This document shows, one piece after another, positions 42,207 through 51,183 of a stretch of DNA of 64,000 bases. Position 1 is the stretch's first letter, and the number at the start of each line of letters is the position of its first letter. A program made the translations under genes and the position numbers. The notes beneath the pieces are model-generated. The model did no database searches, was not told where the DNA came from, and saw only the letters and a program-made list of their open reading frames with translations. This stretch comes from an uncultured Paracoccaceae bacterium (lineage in GTDB: Bacteria > Pseudomonadota > Alphaproteobacteria > Rhodobacterales > Rhodobacteraceae), in contig CAKZRP010000080.1 of assembly GCA_937146765.1 (NCBI GenBank), positions 124,001 to 188,000 of the forward strand, written 5' to 3'.

Positions 42207-43958
42207 ATGTTGAAACGACCCAAACCCGCCGCGGATCTCGGCTCATCGCAAAGCTTCTTTGCCTCGATGAACGTCCGGATTGCGGCGCTGGTGTCCCTCT
42301 TCTCCCTGCTTGTCGCCCTGCCCATCGGCCTTCTGGCCGCCGGGCGGCTCGAAACCCAGTCGATGGAGGCGCTACGGACCCTCCAGTTCGAGCTCACCAA
42401 CATGGCTGCGGCACAGATCGAACAGCCGATCAAGCTCGGCTTCTCCGGCACAGTGGTGGACCGGCTCGAATATGTGATCGAACGCGCAGGTCAGAGCTTC
42501 GCCTACACGCGGGTGATCAAGGACGATGGCGTGGTCATGGCCGATATCGGCAGCCTTCCCGCCGAGCGGTTGAGCCTGATGGAGGCAGCCGCCGCCGAGG
42601 TGCTGCAATCCGGCGTGCCCGAGATCAGCGACAACGGCTTTACCCTTGTCTACCCGGTCGCCTCCTCCAAGGGCGCCATGCGCGGCGTCCTCATCATGGT
42701 CTGGGATCCCAGCCCGGTACAGGCGGCCATCGCTACCGCGCTGATCCGCGATGCCGCCATTGCGGTGGCACTGACCCTCGCCGCCCTGTTGATCTGCTTT
42801 GCCATCCTGCGACGCGCGTTCGGCCGCCCGATGGGGCAACTGGTGGAGGCGCTGGAACGGATCGATTCCGGTCGGTATGATACCGAACTGCCGCTCACCC
42901 ATCGCCGCGACGAGTTGGGGCGCATCGCCCGCCGCATCGTGGCCCTGCAGGGCACGCTTGCCGCCGCACAGGCCGCCAGCGACCTGCGCGCAGCGGAACA
43001 GCGGGCCCAGTCCCATGCCATCGACCGCCTGCGCGCCGGGCTCGACGCCCTCGCCGACCGCAATCTCGCCACCGAGATGGCAGAACCGCTCGGCGCGGCC
43101 TACGAACCGCTGCGTGCCGATTTCAACAGTGCGATCTCCTCCATCGCGGGGGCCATGGCACGGGTGCTCTCCACCGCCAGCACCATCCTGACCCGCACCA
43201 CCAATATCGAATCCGGCTCCGGCAGCCTGTCGCAGCGGATCCAGTCGCAATCCGACACGCTCGACCAGATCGCCCAGGCTTTGCAGGATCTCACATCTTC
43301 GGTGAATGCCGCCACCGAAGGGGCCCATGCGGTCAACGGCTTGGCCCGCACCGCGGTGCACGAGGCCCGCACCAATGGCAAGGTGGTCGACAATGCCATC
43401 GCCGCCATGACCGCGATCGAGACCAGCGCCACCCAGATCGAGACCATCATCAAGGTCATCGACGACATCGCCTTCCAGACCAATCTGCTTGCGCTCAACG
43501 CCGGGGTGGAGGCCGCCCGTGCCGGCTCTGCGGGCGCCGGTTTTGCGGTGGTGGCCAGCGAGGTGCGCGCCCTGGCGCAACGCACCTCCGCGGCGGCGAC
43601 CGAAGTGAAGGGTCTCATCACCAATGCCACTGGCCATATCCAGAAAGGGGTGACCGAGGTCAACAACACCGGCGTCGCCCTCACCCAGGTGGTTGCCTCG
43701 CTGGAGGAGATCTCAAGCCGAATCGAGGCCTCCGCCGCCGGGTTTGGCAATGACTCCGCCCGACTGGAAAGCATTTCTGACCAGCTCAGCGCGCTCGGAC
43801 GCACCACCAGCGACAATGCCGCCATCCTGACCGGCCAGGTCAGCGACGTGCAGGCGCTGCGCGGCGATGCCGGCCAGCTCCATGCGCTGGTGCATGAATT
43901 CGACCTCACCGATGCGACGGCCGCCCGGCCCGATCTGATCCCCGCCCGCGCGGCCTGA
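42207..43958 (+). CDS. Methyl-accepting chemotaxis protein (second)
   Basis: A 583-residue chemoreceptor. First span about residues 22-46 (VRIAALVSLFSLLVALPIGLLAAG), periplasmic sensor to about 180 (contains YTRVIKDDGVVMADIGSLP and TLVYPVASSKGAMRGVLIM, resembling a single dCache/PAS-like fold), second span around 185-206, HAMP (FGRPMGQLVEALERIDSGRYDTELPL) and the signalling hairpin DIAFQTNLLALNAGVEAARAGSAGAGFAVVASEVR. ATG with only a weak ribosome site. It shares the signalling tip, not the sensor, with the receptor at 34.7 kb. Confidence 0.93.
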   Translation: MLKRPKPAADLGSSQSFFASMNVRIAALVSLFSLLVALPIGLLAAGRLETQSMEALRTLQFELTNMAAAQIEQPIKLGFSGTVVDRLEYVIERAGQSFAYTRVIKDDGVVMADIGSLPAERLSLMEAAAAEVLQSGVPEISDNGFTLVYPVASSKGAMRGVLIMVWDPSPVQAAIATALIRDAAIAVALTLAALLICFAILRRAFGRPMGQLVEALERIDSGRYDTELPLTHRRDELGRIARRIVALQGTLAAAQAASDLRAAEQRAQSHAIDRLRAGLDALADRNLATEMAEPLGAAYEPLRADFNSAISSIAGAMARVLSTASTILTRTTNIESGSGSLSQRIQSQSDTLDQIAQALQDLTSSVNAATEGAHAVNGLARTAVHEARTNGKVVDNAIAAMTAIETSATQIETIIKVIDDIAFQTNLLALNAGVEAARAGSAGAGFAVVASEVRALAQRTSAAATEVKGLITNATGHIQKGVTEVNNTGVALTQVVASLEEISSRIEASAAGFGNDSARLESISDQLSALGRTTSDNAAILTGQVSDVQALRGDAGQLHALVHEFDLTDATAARPDLIPARAA

Positions 43959-43981
43959 TCCTGACCGGACCCAAACTGCAA

Positions 43982-44008
43982 AAGGGCACCCTTGGGGTGC
44001 CCTTTTTC
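43982..44008. terminator. Bidirectional terminator between chemoreceptor and cysE
   Basis: AAAGGGCACCC (43982-43992) pairs with GGGTGCCCTTT (43996-44006), T's to 44008; the minus side ends TTTTG. Serves both convergent genes. Confidence 0.85.
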
Positions 44009-44043
44009 CATTCAGCAACCGGCACGCCCGCTGGCGCGGTGGC

Positions 44044-44850
44044 TTATTTTGCCGACAGCACCTGGTTCATGCTGACCGCAGGCTGGGCGCAGCCCGCTTC
44101 GCCGACGATCTTGGCCGGCACCCCGGCCACCGTGGTACAGGGCGGCACCTCCTGCAGCACCACCGAACCGGCGGCGATGCGGGAGCAATGGCCCACCTTG
44201 ATATTGCCGAGAACCTTGGCCCCGGCGCCGATCAGCACCCCATCGGCGATCTTCGGGTGCCGGTCCTCTTCCTCCTTGCCGGTGCCGCCCAGCGTCACCG
44301 AATGCAGCATGGAGACATTGTCACCCACCACTGCCGTCTCGCCGATGACGATGGAATGGGCGTGGTCGATCATGATCCCCTTGCCGATCCGCGCCGCCGG
44401 GTGGATGTCGACGCCAAAGATCTCGGAGATCCGCATCTGGAAGAAATAGGCCAGATCCCAGTCGCCCTGCTGCCAGAGCCAATGGCCGACGCGATAGGCC
44501 TGCACCGCCTGGTAGCCCTTGAAATAGAGGATCGGCTGTAGCAGCCGATGGCAGGCCGGGTCGCGTTCGTAGACCGCCATCAGATCGGCGCGGGCGGCGT
44601 CGATCAGGCTCGGGTCGGAATCATAGGCCTCGTCCACGATCTCGCGCAGGATCACCATCGACATTTCGTTGGAACAGAGCTTGGCCGCGATCCGGTAGGA
44701 GAGCGCCTTGTCGAGCGTCTTGTGGTGCAGGATACAAGCGTGGATCAAGCCCCCCATCAGGGGTTGCTTGGCGACGGCGTCTTCGGCCTCCTGGGTGATG
44801 CGGCCCCAGACGGGGTCAATCTGCCGCACGGCCTTATGCGTGTCCAACAT
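44044..44850 (-). CDS. cysE: Serine O-acetyltransferase
   Basis: Makes O-acetylserine from serine and acetyl-CoA, the first committed step of cysteine synthesis. The helical N-terminal half (PVWGRITQEAEDAVAKQPLMGGLIHACIL, RIAAKL) is followed by left-handed beta-helix hexapeptide repeats (VDIHPAARIGKGIMIDHAHSIVIGETAVVGDNVSMLHSVTLGG) with active-site His residues in DHAH and HSV. I choose ATG 44850 (MLDTHKAVRQIDPVW), 268 residues, because AGAAGGA stands eight bases upstream and the length matches E. coli CysE; longer starts at 44877 and 44925 lack such support. Confidence 0.95.
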   Translation of the reverse strand: MLDTHKAVRQIDPVWGRITQEAEDAVAKQPLMGGLIHACILHHKTLDKALSYRIAAKLCSNEMSMVILREIVDEAYDSDPSLIDAARADLMAVYERDPACHRLLQPILYFKGYQAVQAYRVGHWLWQQGDWDLAYFFQMRISEIFGVDIHPAARIGKGIMIDHAHSIVIGETAVVGDNVSMLHSVTLGGTGKEEEDRHPKIADGVLIGAGAKVLGNIKVGHCSRIAAGSVVLQEVPPCTTVAGVPAKIVGEAGCAQPAVSMNQVLSAK

Positions 44851-45233
44851 CAGCGTGGTCCTTCTCGCGCGGTCCATCCGCGCCCCTGTGTCTCCGGTCA
44901 AAACTCCGAAGGGATCCGTCGGCACCGGCTCATTCCGGCGCCTCGGGGTCTTAAACTACCGATCTAAGGCATCGCTTGCCAAGCGCAATCCTGTGATGGG
45001 GTCAATCAGCAGGATAAATGGCCAAAACCGAAGGATTTCCCCGGTTCCCGCGACGGCCATAGATCGCCAAGCCCCCGGCGTCATGATAATCTCACTTGCA
45101 AAATCAGCGCTTTCGCGGCAAAACAGGCCTCGCAACCTTATACCATCGAAGTTTCGTCTACCCGACCGCTTTCGACGTTAAGCTGCCGGGTCGCCGCACG
45201 TTGCGGGCGACACAAACGAAAAGGAACTTTGAT
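44851..45233. other. 383-bp divergent region holding cysE promoter and cspA leader
   Basis: No coding frame is convincing. The cspA ribosome site AAAAGGAA lies at 45219-45226. Cold-shock genes of this type usually have a long structured leader, which would fit in 45080-45233, but I see no strong hairpin. A lone TAAACTA (44952-44958) is half of the PDH palindrome and probably coincidental. Confidence 0.45.
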
Positions 45234-45440
45234 ATGGCAAACGGTACCGTCAAGTGGTTCAACGCCACCAAGGGCTACGGCTTCATCGCGGTTGAAGGCC
45301 GCTCCAACGACGTGTTCGTGCACATCTCCGCAGTGGAACGCTCCGGTCTGACCGGTCTGGCCGACGGCCAGGCGGTGACCTTCGAGATCCAGTCCGGTCG
45401 TGACGGTCGCGAGTCCGCAACCGATCTGCAGCTGGCCTGA
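45234..45440 (+). CDS. cspA: Cold-shock protein
   Basis: A 68-residue single cold-shock domain with both RNA-binding motifs: RNP1 GYGFIAV and RNP2 VFVHI, plus the start MANGTVKWFNATKG. It acts as an RNA chaperone. ATG 45234 follows AAAAGGAA; the frame is open further upstream but without homology. A bidirectional terminator downstream separates it from the convergent GTA cluster. Confidence 0.97.
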   Translation: MANGTVKWFNATKGYGFIAVEGRSNDVFVHISAVERSGLTGLADGQAVTFEIQSGRDGRESATDLQLA

Positions 45441-45473
45441 TCGCGCGAATTTCCGCCGATCCGACAGGATTTG

Positions 45474-45508
45474 AAACGCCCCGGTCGCCTCTGGCGCTGG
45501 GGCGTTTT
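45474..45508. terminator. Bidirectional terminator between cspA and the GTA cluster
   Basis: AAACGCCCC (45474-45482) pairs with GGGGCGTTT (45499-45507), T at 45508. It is 33 bp after cspA and 14 bp from the last GTA-cluster gene. Confidence 0.8.
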
Positions 45509-45521
45509 GCTATGCGGGGGA

Positions 45522-45845
45522 TCAGGTGGCACCCTGCCCGCTCAGCGCCGCAAGGGCGAGGATGAGGCAGGTGGCATAATCGCCGTCGCCCGGAAAGGGT
45601 TCGACGGCCAGCGGAAAGACCCGCGCCGCCGCATCGACCGACCCATTGCCCCAGCGCGGATGACACCGCCCGGTGAGCTGCCCATAGCGCCGCGCCCGGC
45701 GCGCCCCACAGAGGATGCGGCGACAAAGTGCGTCGCGCCGCGCCACCGGATGGGCCAGCAGCGCCCGCGCCAGGCTGCGCAGATCTTCCCAGAGCACTGG
45801 CGGCTCGGGCGGAACGGCCGCCATGGTTCTTTGTGCGCGCCTCAT
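45522..45845 (-). CDS. DUF7742-type protein ending the GTA cluster
   Basis: A 107-residue cytoplasmic protein (MRRAQRTMAAVPPEPPVL...). Its core ARALLAHPVARRDALCRRIL...YGQLTGRCHPRWGNGSVDAAARVFPL...FPGDGDYATCLILALAAL matches small proteins that follow the host-specificity gene in rhodobacterial GTA clusters (DUF7742). The ATG overlaps the g15 stop as ATGA, so it is translated with g15. Role in particle formation is not known; it is not among the numbered g1-g15 genes. Confidence 0.75.
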   Translation of the reverse strand: MRRAQRTMAAVPPEPPVLWEDLRSLARALLAHPVARRDALCRRILCGARRARRYGQLTGRCHPRWGNGSVDAAARVFPLAVEPFPGDGDYATCLILALAALSGQGAT

Positions 45846-48800
45846 TCCAACGCCCAGGCCACCACGGGTCCGGCGCCATAGCGGGCCGAGATCTGCGCCA
45901 CTTCGACCACATCGCCCGCGACGACGCCATCGGCGAGCTGGGCCTCGGCCGCATAGGTCCAGGCGGCCGTGCTGACCCGCGCCTCGCGCAGGACCGCCGT
46001 GCCGGAGCGCACCCGCACCCGATAGGCCTCCGTCTCCTCGCCCAGCGGCACCTCCTCCAGATCCCAGCTGTCCCCCTCGATCCGGCTGCATCGGATCCAG
46101 TCAAAGTTCAGATCGCCGCCAAGCCGCCGCGCGCGCAGATGCACCGGCGCATAGGGGCGCAGCCCATTGCCGTCGAAACTGGCCCGCAGCTCCACGTAGG
46201 AGGGATCGTCATAGGCCCGCCGGGCCGGACCGAACCGGTAGTCCCGCGCCACCCGCCGCTGCGCCAGCGACAGGTCGAGCTGCTCCACTGCCGCATCGAG
46301 AAAAACTACATATGAGCCCGTCGGCCATTCCGTCGGCATCTGTCCCTCGCTGCCATATTGGCCCCGCAGGCGCTGGCGGATCAGGTAGCGGTTCGGGGCA
46401 ATCAGTTCGGCCTCGGCAAATTGCATCACCTCCCAGCCGTCCGGGCTGCCGTCGCCGATCGCCAGACGGTTGGCCCCGTTCAGCACCCGCGCGCCCGATA
46501 CGCTGTCGAGACTGCCGCCGATCAGTTCCACCTCCAGCGCCGCTCCCCGATCCCAGCGCCCTACCGGCCCGGCGGCGAGCACGGAGCGGGTCAGCCCCAC
46601 CGTTGCGCGGGCCGGCAAAAGCTCCGCAAGGGTGAAATCGCCGCCCAGATCGGCCCCGTAGACCGCCACGCTGCCCGGCCAGTCCCGCGCCGTAGCACAG
46701 AGATGCGGCGCATGGGGCACTTCGTCGCCGTGCATCAGCGGCAGGTCGAGAAACATCGGCAGCACCGGCACCGGCGCGGCAAAGCCCTCGCTGCGCGGCA
46801 GCGCCTCTTCCACTTCCATCGGCAGGTAGACCAGCGGCTCGATCCGCACCGCCTCGAGGATCTGCGCCTCGCCCTGCTCCACCCGGTCGATCCGGTAACG
46901 CGCCGGGGAGGCGCCCTCCGCCCCCGGCAGCTCGACGACATCCCCCGCCCCCAGCGACAGCGCCAGGCTCGGCGGCAGCGCAAAGCGCAGGCTGTCCCGG
47001 GCCACCCGCGACTCCGCCAGCCAGCGCGCCACCACCTGCCGCCCCTCGGCGCGGGTCAGGGCCATAGGCACCTCGTTCTGGCTCACCGCATGGCTGGCCT
47101 CGTCGGGCAGAACCGCCTCCTCGGCCAGGGTGTCATGGGAGCCGCCCCATTCGACAAACCGCAATCGCACCCGCCCGGTCAGCTCCGCCTCGGGCTGGCG
47201 GGCCTGTTCCAGATCGCCCTCCAGATCGGCGAGCACGGCAAATTCCTCGGGCTTCAGCGGCAAGGCCGATGTGCCATCGCGCAGGCGGAACGTGAGGCTG
47301 CCGTCGCGCTCGATCGCGTCGAACCCGTGCCGCAGCATCAGCGGTTGCAGCGCCGCGCGCGCCTCGGCCACGTCATAGACCGCATAGCCCCGCACCACGC
47401 CCCAGAGCTGGCTCACGTCCAGCGCGTCCTGTGCGAGCCCGGCCCCGGTGCAGATCTCCGCCACCACAGAGGCCAGCGTGCGCTGCCCCACCCGCCCGTT
47501 CAGCCAATGGCCGCGGGCGTAATTGTCGCCATCCTCCCAGACCTCGACCCGGTTGGGAAAGGCGGGAAAGGGGCGAGCGTCCCAGGCCCAGACATAGGCA
47601 TGGGATAGGTCCACCATGGCGCCGCCATATTCGCTCGAGATCGGGTTGTGCGCCGCCTCCCCCCAGTGCAACAGCTGCGCGCGCAGGTATTGCTGCTGGA
47701 TGAGATCATCCCGCAAGCCGTTGGAAAAATGCGGCAACTGGCTTTCGGAGCTTTTCGGGTCGAGGAACACATTGGGCTGGTTGGTGGCCTTGTCCACCGC
47801 CGCGCAGCCCAGTTCGGTGAACCAGATCGGCTTGGATTGCGGCACCCAGTCGCTCGGCGTCGCCGCGCGTAGCCCGCCGATGCGGTCGTGATGCTCAAGG
47901 CTCCACCAGTTGCGCAGATCCTTGTAGCGATAGATCCAGGCTTCGTCATGGGCCCCATCGCTGATCGGCGTGCGGATCTGGGCCCGCCGCGCCTCCGCTG
48001 AATGGTAATACCAGTCGTAGCCCTCGCCGCCCTGGATATTGGCGCGAAGGTAGCCAAGGTCGTAGATCGCGGGCCAGAGCTGCGCGTCCAGATGCGTCTC
48101 GCCCTCGCGCCAGTCGCTGAGCGGCATGTAGTTGTCGATGCCGATGAAATCCACCTCGGCGTCGGCCCAGAGCGGGTCGAGGTGGAAGAGATGATCGCCC
48201 TCCGGGCTCTGGTAGCCGAAATATTCCGACCAGTCGGCGGCATAGCCGAGCTTGACCTCCGGCCCCAGCAGGCTGCGGACCTCGGCCACCAGTTCCCGAA
48301 GCGCGGCCACAAAGGGAAAGCCGCCGGCGCCGCGGATCTGGGTCAGCCCGCGCAGTTCCGAGCCGATGCAGAAGGCCTCCACCCCGCCGGCGGCGGCACA
48401 GAGGGCGGCATAATGCAGGATGAAGCGGCGAAATCCCCAGTCCGCGGGGCCGGAATACCTCACCTCGCCCTCCGTGATGGTGAAATCGCTGGCCTGTGCG
48501 GTGCCGAGAAAGGCCGCCACCTCCGCATCCGCCAGGCTGCTGCGGTCGGGGCTGCCGGCCAGACCGGGGGCCACCGACAGGGTGATCCGCCCCCGCCAGG
48601 GCAGCAGCGGTTGATCCTCGCCCGCGCCATAGGGGTCAGGCAGCCCGTTCCCGGCCTGCTGCTCCATCAGGATGAAAGGGTAGAACATCACCCGCTTGCC
48701 ATTTGCGGCAAGATGGCGGATCGCCTCCACCACCGCCGCATCCGCGGGCGTGCCGCCATAGACCAGCGCCCCCTCCGACATGATGACCTCCCCGGCGGCC

Positions 48801-49765
48801 TGCCGGTCCAGCCCGGAGACCCGCCAGGGCATCGAGCCATCGGCCAGCTTCTGCTCCACCTTCGGCCGCAGGGTACAGCTACCGCAGCGCAGGTCATCGC
48901 CGAACCAGCAGACCACCAGCGAAACCGCCTCTGCCGCCGGCAATTCCTGCGACAGCGCCGCGATCGAGGTGACAAGATCGCTCTGGCCGGAGACCTGGTT
49001 GAGGTTGGCCGCGCGGCTGTCGCCGGCCCCGTGCTGCATATAGACCGGCGAGGTCGCGAGACTGTATTCCCCGGTGCCGGGGATCAGCGCCACCCCGGGC
49101 ACGATCTGGGCCAGATCCTCGGCGTAGCCTGTGCTCTCTGGCTGCTCGGCGCGCAGCACCTCAAAGGAGAACTGCGGCACCCGGTTGCCAAAGCGTTCAA
49201 GATCGAGGTTTTCAAACACCACATAGGCGGTGCCGCGATAGGCAGGCACCACGCCGACACCCTCCACCGCCTCCATCAGCGGGTCGGGCATCTGGTCGCG
49301 GCTGCCGCTGTAGACGGTCATGTTGAGGTCCTGCAGGCCGATCTCCTCTCCATCCGCCCAGAGGCGCGAGACATGGGCGATCTCGCCCGCGCAGATCGCC
49401 ACCGCCAGCGACAGGCTGTAGGAATAGGAGGTGGTGGTGCGCGAGGGCGTGGTGCCCTTGCCTCCCTGCGAGGTGGTGGAGGAGGTCTCGGTGAACTCCG
49501 TCGCCCAGATCACCTGCCCGCCGAGCCGCATCCGCCCGTAGAGTTGCACCATCGGGGCGCCATCGCTGGCATTGGTCAGGCGGAACCGGTCGACCTTGCC
49601 GGTTTCCACCGCAGCACCGCCGCCGCCCAGGAGACGCTCGTCGATGGCGCGGCCGAGGGTCGCGCCCACCGCGCGCCCGATGATGGCGGTGGAGAGCCCC
49701 GCGACGGAGCCGCCGATCGCACCGCCGATGGCGGAACCTGCGGCTGCCAGAACCAATGTCGCCAT
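45842..49765 (-). CDS. GTA host-specificity/tail megatron protein (g15)
   Basis: At 1307 residues the largest GTA protein, located at the distal tip of the tail baseplate. The N-terminus is Gly/Ala-rich (ATLVLAAAGSAIGGAIGGSVAG). A TIM-barrel-like GTA domain occupies about residues 430-740 (LRELVAEVRSLLGPEVKLGYAADWSEYFG, DFIGIDNYMPLSDW, IWFTELGCAAVDKATNQPN). A phage-tail domain follows (about 780-960). Glycoside-hydrolase-like residues suggest contact with the recipient's surface polysaccharide. The ATG is 66 bp after g14; the stop overlaps the next gene. Full length, no frameshift. Confidence 0.96.
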   Translation of the reverse strand: MATLVLAAAGSAIGGAIGGSVAGLSTAIIGRAVGATLGRAIDERLLGGGGAAVETGKVDRFRLTNASDGAPMVQLYGRMRLGGQVIWATEFTETSSTTSQGGKGTTPSRTTTSYSYSLSLAVAICAGEIAHVSRLWADGEEIGLQDLNMTVYSGSRDQMPDPLMEAVEGVGVVPAYRGTAYVVFENLDLERFGNRVPQFSFEVLRAEQPESTGYAEDLAQIVPGVALIPGTGEYSLATSPVYMQHGAGDSRAANLNQVSGQSDLVTSIAALSQELPAAEAVSLVVCWFGDDLRCGSCTLRPKVEQKLADGSMPWRVSGLDRQAAGEVIMSEGALVYGGTPADAAVVEAIRHLAANGKRVMFYPFILMEQQAGNGLPDPYGAGEDQPLLPWRGRITLSVAPGLAGSPDRSSLADAEVAAFLGTAQASDFTITEGEVRYSGPADWGFRRFILHYAALCAAAGGVEAFCIGSELRGLTQIRGAGGFPFVAALRELVAEVRSLLGPEVKLGYAADWSEYFGYQSPEGDHLFHLDPLWADAEVDFIGIDNYMPLSDWREGETHLDAQLWPAIYDLGYLRANIQGGEGYDWYYHSAEARRAQIRTPISDGAHDEAWIYRYKDLRNWWSLEHHDRIGGLRAATPSDWVPQSKPIWFTELGCAAVDKATNQPNVFLDPKSSESQLPHFSNGLRDDLIQQQYLRAQLLHWGEAAHNPISSEYGGAMVDLSHAYVWAWDARPFPAFPNRVEVWEDGDNYARGHWLNGRVGQRTLASVVAEICTGAGLAQDALDVSQLWGVVRGYAVYDVAEARAALQPLMLRHGFDAIERDGSLTFRLRDGTSALPLKPEEFAVLADLEGDLEQARQPEAELTGRVRLRFVEWGGSHDTLAEEAVLPDEASHAVSQNEVPMALTRAEGRQVVARWLAESRVARDSLRFALPPSLALSLGAGDVVELPGAEGASPARYRIDRVEQGEAQILEAVRIEPLVYLPMEVEEALPRSEGFAAPVPVLPMFLDLPLMHGDEVPHAPHLCATARDWPGSVAVYGADLGGDFTLAELLPARATVGLTRSVLAAGPVGRWDRGAALEVELIGGSLDSVSGARVLNGANRLAIGDGSPDGWEVMQFAEAELIAPNRYLIRQRLRGQYGSEGQMPTEWPTGSYVVFLDAAVEQLDLSLAQRRVARDYRFGPARRAYDDPSYVELRASFDGNGLRPYAPVHLRARRLGGDLNFDWIRCSRIEGDSWDLEEVPLGEETEAYRVRVRSGTAVLREARVSTAAWTYAAEAQLADGVVAGDVVEVAQISARYGAGPVVAWALE

Positions 49766-49831
49766 ATCTTCTCCTCCTCGGGGTCTGTCTGTCTTGGATG
49801 TCGGGATCTTCGGGTCGTCGCGATCCGCGGA

Positions 49832-50299
49832 TCAGGGACCGGACGGATCGGCAGCGGGAAAGGCAAACCGCGCCACGATGCGTGCGCGCCAGACCGGGGT
49901 CAGCGCGCTTTCCACCACGCCCCGGCCGCTATAGGCATGGATGAAACGCGCAGGCTCCGACAGGAGCCCGAGATGCTTGGCCAGCGCCCCGGGCCGCATC
50001 CGAAACAACAAAACCTGCCCGGGCAAAAACGCCCCCTCGACCGGTTCCAGATGACGCAGGGCCGCCCGCCAGAGCGCCTCCTCGCCGCCGCGTTCGGCCC
50101 AGTCACGGCTATAGGGCGGCACAGGTTCCGGCTCTGCCCCATACAGCGCCAGCCAGATCCCGCGCACAAGCCCGAGACAATCACAACCCGCGCCCTTGCT
50201 GCTGGCCTGATGGCGATAGGGCGTGCCGAGCCAGTCGCGCGCCTCTGCCACCGCCCGGTCCCGCGCCGCCATCGTGGATCCCGTCAGCGCGCCGGTCAT
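49832..50299 (-). CDS. GTA tail peptidase, NlpC/P60 family (g14)
   Basis: A 155-residue cell-wall peptidase carried in the GTA tail, needed to pass the recipient's peptidoglycan. Catalytic Cys is in KGAGCDCLGLVRG and the His in LAKHLGLLS; FIHAYSGRGVVESAL follows. Start ATG 50299 overlaps the g13 stop as ATGA; the longer frame upstream lies within g13 and is not used. Confidence 0.93.
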   Translation of the reverse strand: MTGALTGSTMAARDRAVAEARDWLGTPYRHQASSKGAGCDCLGLVRGIWLALYGAEPEPVPPYSRDWAERGGEEALWRAALRHLEPVEGAFLPGQVLLFRMRPGALAKHLGLLSEPARFIHAYSGRGVVESALTPVWRARIVARFAFPAADPSGP

Positions 50300-51183
50300 C
50301 GGCGGCTCCCGCCGGTGTTCTGGCCCGCCCGCTTGGGCACCGCGACCAACCAATCCTCGCCCGGGATATCGGGAAATCCCTGGAAATTGACCAGATTGTC
50401 GAATTTCAGCCGACAGGTGCCCATGCGCTTGTCACAGCCCGCCGTCAGCCGGACCAGGTCACCCGTCGCAATCTCCGCCCGGATCGGCTGCCAAAGGGTG
50501 ATGCGACGCCCCTCCGACCCGCTCTCGTCGCTGCGGATCGGCGCCCAGAGGCCCTGTCCGGCGCCGGTCAGGATCTCCAGCCTGCCGCCAGTGAACCAGT
50601 CAGGGCCGAAGCCCTCCAGGGCGCCCCAGGTGAAGCGCTGGCCGCTCGCGACCTGTTCCGTCGCAATCTCCGTGACATAGCCGAGAGTGCTGAGGTCGAA
50701 CCCACAGCTCTGATCGCCGAGAACCGCCGTGCAGGGTTTCTGATAGATCCGGCCCAGCGGCTGGTTCAGAGCCTCGGTCAACCCGCGCAACTCCGCCTCA
50801 AAGGCGCCACCGGCGCGGCGGATCTCGCCGAGGGTGCCACGGAATTGGAGCGCCCGCTGCTCCGGCTCCGCCCAGTTCACCAGCCAGGAGGTGACCTCGG
50901 CCCCGTCATAGCGCCCCGCCTCGATATCCGCCTCGCGCACCGCCTCGCTGGACAGCGCGCCGAGGGCCTCGCTGTTGTCGACCGCAAGGCCGGTGCTCTG
51001 CATCAGGCTGCGCGCGGTGAGGCCGGTGCCGGCGCGAAACAGAACGCCGTCAAATGTCAGGTCGCGGTCGTGATCGGTAAAGCCCAGCGTCACCCCATCG
51101 CGACGGCTGACCGCCCAGGCACGGCAGACCGTGGTCGCGCCGCTCTTCAGATGCGCCTCCAGCGCCTCGCGCAGGGCGATCAT
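50296..51183 (-). CDS. GTA baseplate hub protein, DUF2163/BR0599 (g13)
   Basis: A 295-residue baseplate hub component. N-terminal DUF2163 part (HLKSGATTVCRAWAVSRRDGVTLGFTDHDRDL) and C-terminal BR0599 region. Four cysteines stand in two pairs, KPCTAVLGDQSCGFD and AGCDKRMGTCRLK, the arrangement that in RcGTA and lambda-like tails holds an iron-sulfur cluster. ATG overlaps the g12 stop as ATGA. Confidence 0.94.
   Translation of the reverse strand: MIALREALEAHLKSGATTVCRAWAVSRRDGVTLGFTDHDRDLTFDGVLFRAGTGLTARSLMQSTGLAVDNSEALGALSSEAVREADIEAGRYDGAEVTSWLVNWAEPEQRALQFRGTLGEIRRAGGAFEAELRGLTEALNQPLGRIYQKPCTAVLGDQSCGFDLSTLGYVTEIATEQVASGQRFTWGALEGFGPDWFTGGRLEILTGAGQGLWAPIRSDESGSEGRRITLWQPIRAEIATGDLVRLTAGCDKRMGTCRLKFDNLVNFQGFPDIPGEDWLVAVPKRAGQNTGGSRR

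Noticed and set aside
44044..44925. Longer cysE start at 44925
   Set aside because: The extra residues lack homology; ATG 44850 has AGAAGGA at the right distance and gives the usual length.
48002..50680. 892-codon open frame opposite GTA g15 and g14
   Set aside because: Antisense shadow of two clear GTA genes; no family features or ribosome site.
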